Assembly: GCA_900765105.1 (NCBI GenBank) | Contig: CAAFQM010000341.1 | Coordinates: 1-13,413, forward strand | Reading direction: 5' to 3' | Length of the DNA: 13,413 nucleotides | Source: an uncultured Faecalibacterium sp. | GTDB lineage: Bacteria; Bacillota; Clostridia; Oscillospirales; Ruminococcaceae | Shown: in pieces, positions 13,027 through 13,413 of the stretch | Numbering within the stretch: position 1 is the first letter of the stretch | How the letters are laid out: each line of letters opens with the position of its first letter | Made by a program: the position numbers and the translations under genes | The notes under the pieces: generated by a model | Seen by the model: only the letters and a program-made list of their open reading frames with translations | What the model was told of the DNA's origin: nothing | Databases searched by the model: none

Positions 13027-13248
13027 ATGAAAACTCTGAAAGACGTAAAAGTCGGCGAGACCGCCACCGTGGCTAAGCTGCATGGCGAAGGCCCGGTCAA
13101 GCGCCGCATCATGGACATGGGCATCACCAAGGGTGTCGAGATCTATGTCCGCAAGGTGGCCCCGCTGGGCGACCCCATGGAACTGACCGTGCGCAACTAC
13201 GAGCTGAGCGTGCGCAAGGCCGATGCTGAAATGATCGAAGTAGTCTGA
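13027..13248 (+). CDS. feoA: FeoA domain protein (second copy)
   Basis: The 73-residue protein is a second stand-alone FeoA domain: LKDVKVGETATVAKLHGEG (4-22), VKRRIMDMGITKGVEIYVRK (24-43, the most conserved FeoA stretch), APLGDPMELTVRNYELSVRK (45-64) and a closing AEMIEV. AGGAGG (13012-13017) lies 9 bases before ATG 13027. It is closer to the canonical FeoA pattern than the first copy, which lacks the PLGDP turn, so the two are probably not interchangeable. Clostridial feo operons often carry two feoA genes. It ends 25 bases before feoB. Confidence 0.95.
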   Translation: MKTLKDVKVGETATVAKLHGEGPVKRRIMDMGITKGVEIYVRKVAPLGDPMELTVRNYELSVRKADAEMIEVV

Positions 13249-13273
13249 TTCCAAAGGGAGGAAGGATTAAGCA

Positions 13274-13413
13274 ATGAGCATTAAAATTGCACTTGCCGGC
13301 AACCCGAACTGCGGTAAAACGACCCTGTTCAATAACCTGACCGGCTCCAACCAGTACGTCGGCAACTGGCCCGGCGTTACGGTGGAAAAGAAGGAAGGCA
13401 AGCTGAAGGGCGA
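13274..13413 (+). CDS. feoB: Ferrous iron transporter FeoB (5' end only)
   Basis: Only the first 46 codons are in the window. The start ATG 13274 follows GGGAGGAAGG (13256-13265). The protein opens with the GTPase G1 motif GNPNCGKTTLFN (9-20) and continues NLTGSNQYVGNWPGVTVEKK, the switch I/G2 region specific to FeoB (GNWPGVTVE). The full protein would be a polytopic membrane Fe(II) transporter with this N-terminal G-protein domain. It is cut by the window end, not by mutation. Confidence 0.97.
   Translation, partial: MSIKIALAGNPNCGKTTLFNNLTGSNQYVGNWPGVTVEKKEGKLKG

Noticed and set aside
1..13413. CRISPR array, toxin-antitoxin or phage defence genes
   Set aside because: No regularly spaced direct repeats and no matching protein motifs are visible; the only mobile-element trace is the integrase remnant.

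Overview
The window looks like a chromosomal segment of a GC-rich gut Firmicute of the Oscillospiraceae/Ruminococcaceae type (Faecalibacterium or Subdoligranulum-like). This rests on codon use, protein style (DUF3793, a lone SpoIID-like protein, duplicated FeoA before FeoB) and Gram-positive-style promoters and AGGAGG ribosome binding sites. The genus is an inference; no marker gene is present to fix it.

Layout. (1) 1-445: the 3' part of a tyrosine recombinase gene whose catalytic core has been deleted, lying against the 3' end of a tRNA-Leu(CAA) on the minus strand. This looks like the scar of an integrated element. (2) 593-2606: a signalling gene encoding a PAS-like/GGDEF/receiver/HD-GYP protein. 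It is broken by a one-base frameshift between the receiver and HD-GYP halves, and its HD motif is mutated. (3) 2639-3761: a secreted SpoIID/LytB-like protein. (4) 3796-7175: a two-gene glycosyltransferase operon, made of a tandem-domain GT2 protein and a WbbL-like rhamnosyltransferase. (5) 7260-10766: the dTDP-L-rhamnose operon rfbA-rfbD-(small membrane protein)-rfbB, closed by a strong bidirectional terminator; rfbC is not in the window. (6) 10778-11415, minus strand: a uridine-kinase-like P-loop kinase. (7) 11506-12290: a DUF3793 gene with operator-like inverted repeats at its promoter and in its leader. (8) 12291-13413: a structured 440-base intergenic region, then feoA-feoA-feoB (feoB cut by the window edge).

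How it fits together. Blocks 4 and 5 form one functional unit: RfbA, RfbB and RfbD make most of the dTDP-rhamnose pathway, and the GT2 proteins next door probably use the sugar to build a rhamnose-containing surface polysaccharide. The SpoIID-like protein may act on the same cell wall. Blocks 7 and 8 appear to form a metal-linked regulon. GTTAG/CTAAC dyads occur twice before the DUF3793 gene, and the same half-sites build a strictly symmetric 48-bp double dyad over the expected feo transcription start. This shared operator grammar, linking an uncharacterised family to ferrous iron uptake, is the most interesting signal here. The regulator is not in the window and its identity (DtxR/IdeR-like, Fur or other) is unproven.
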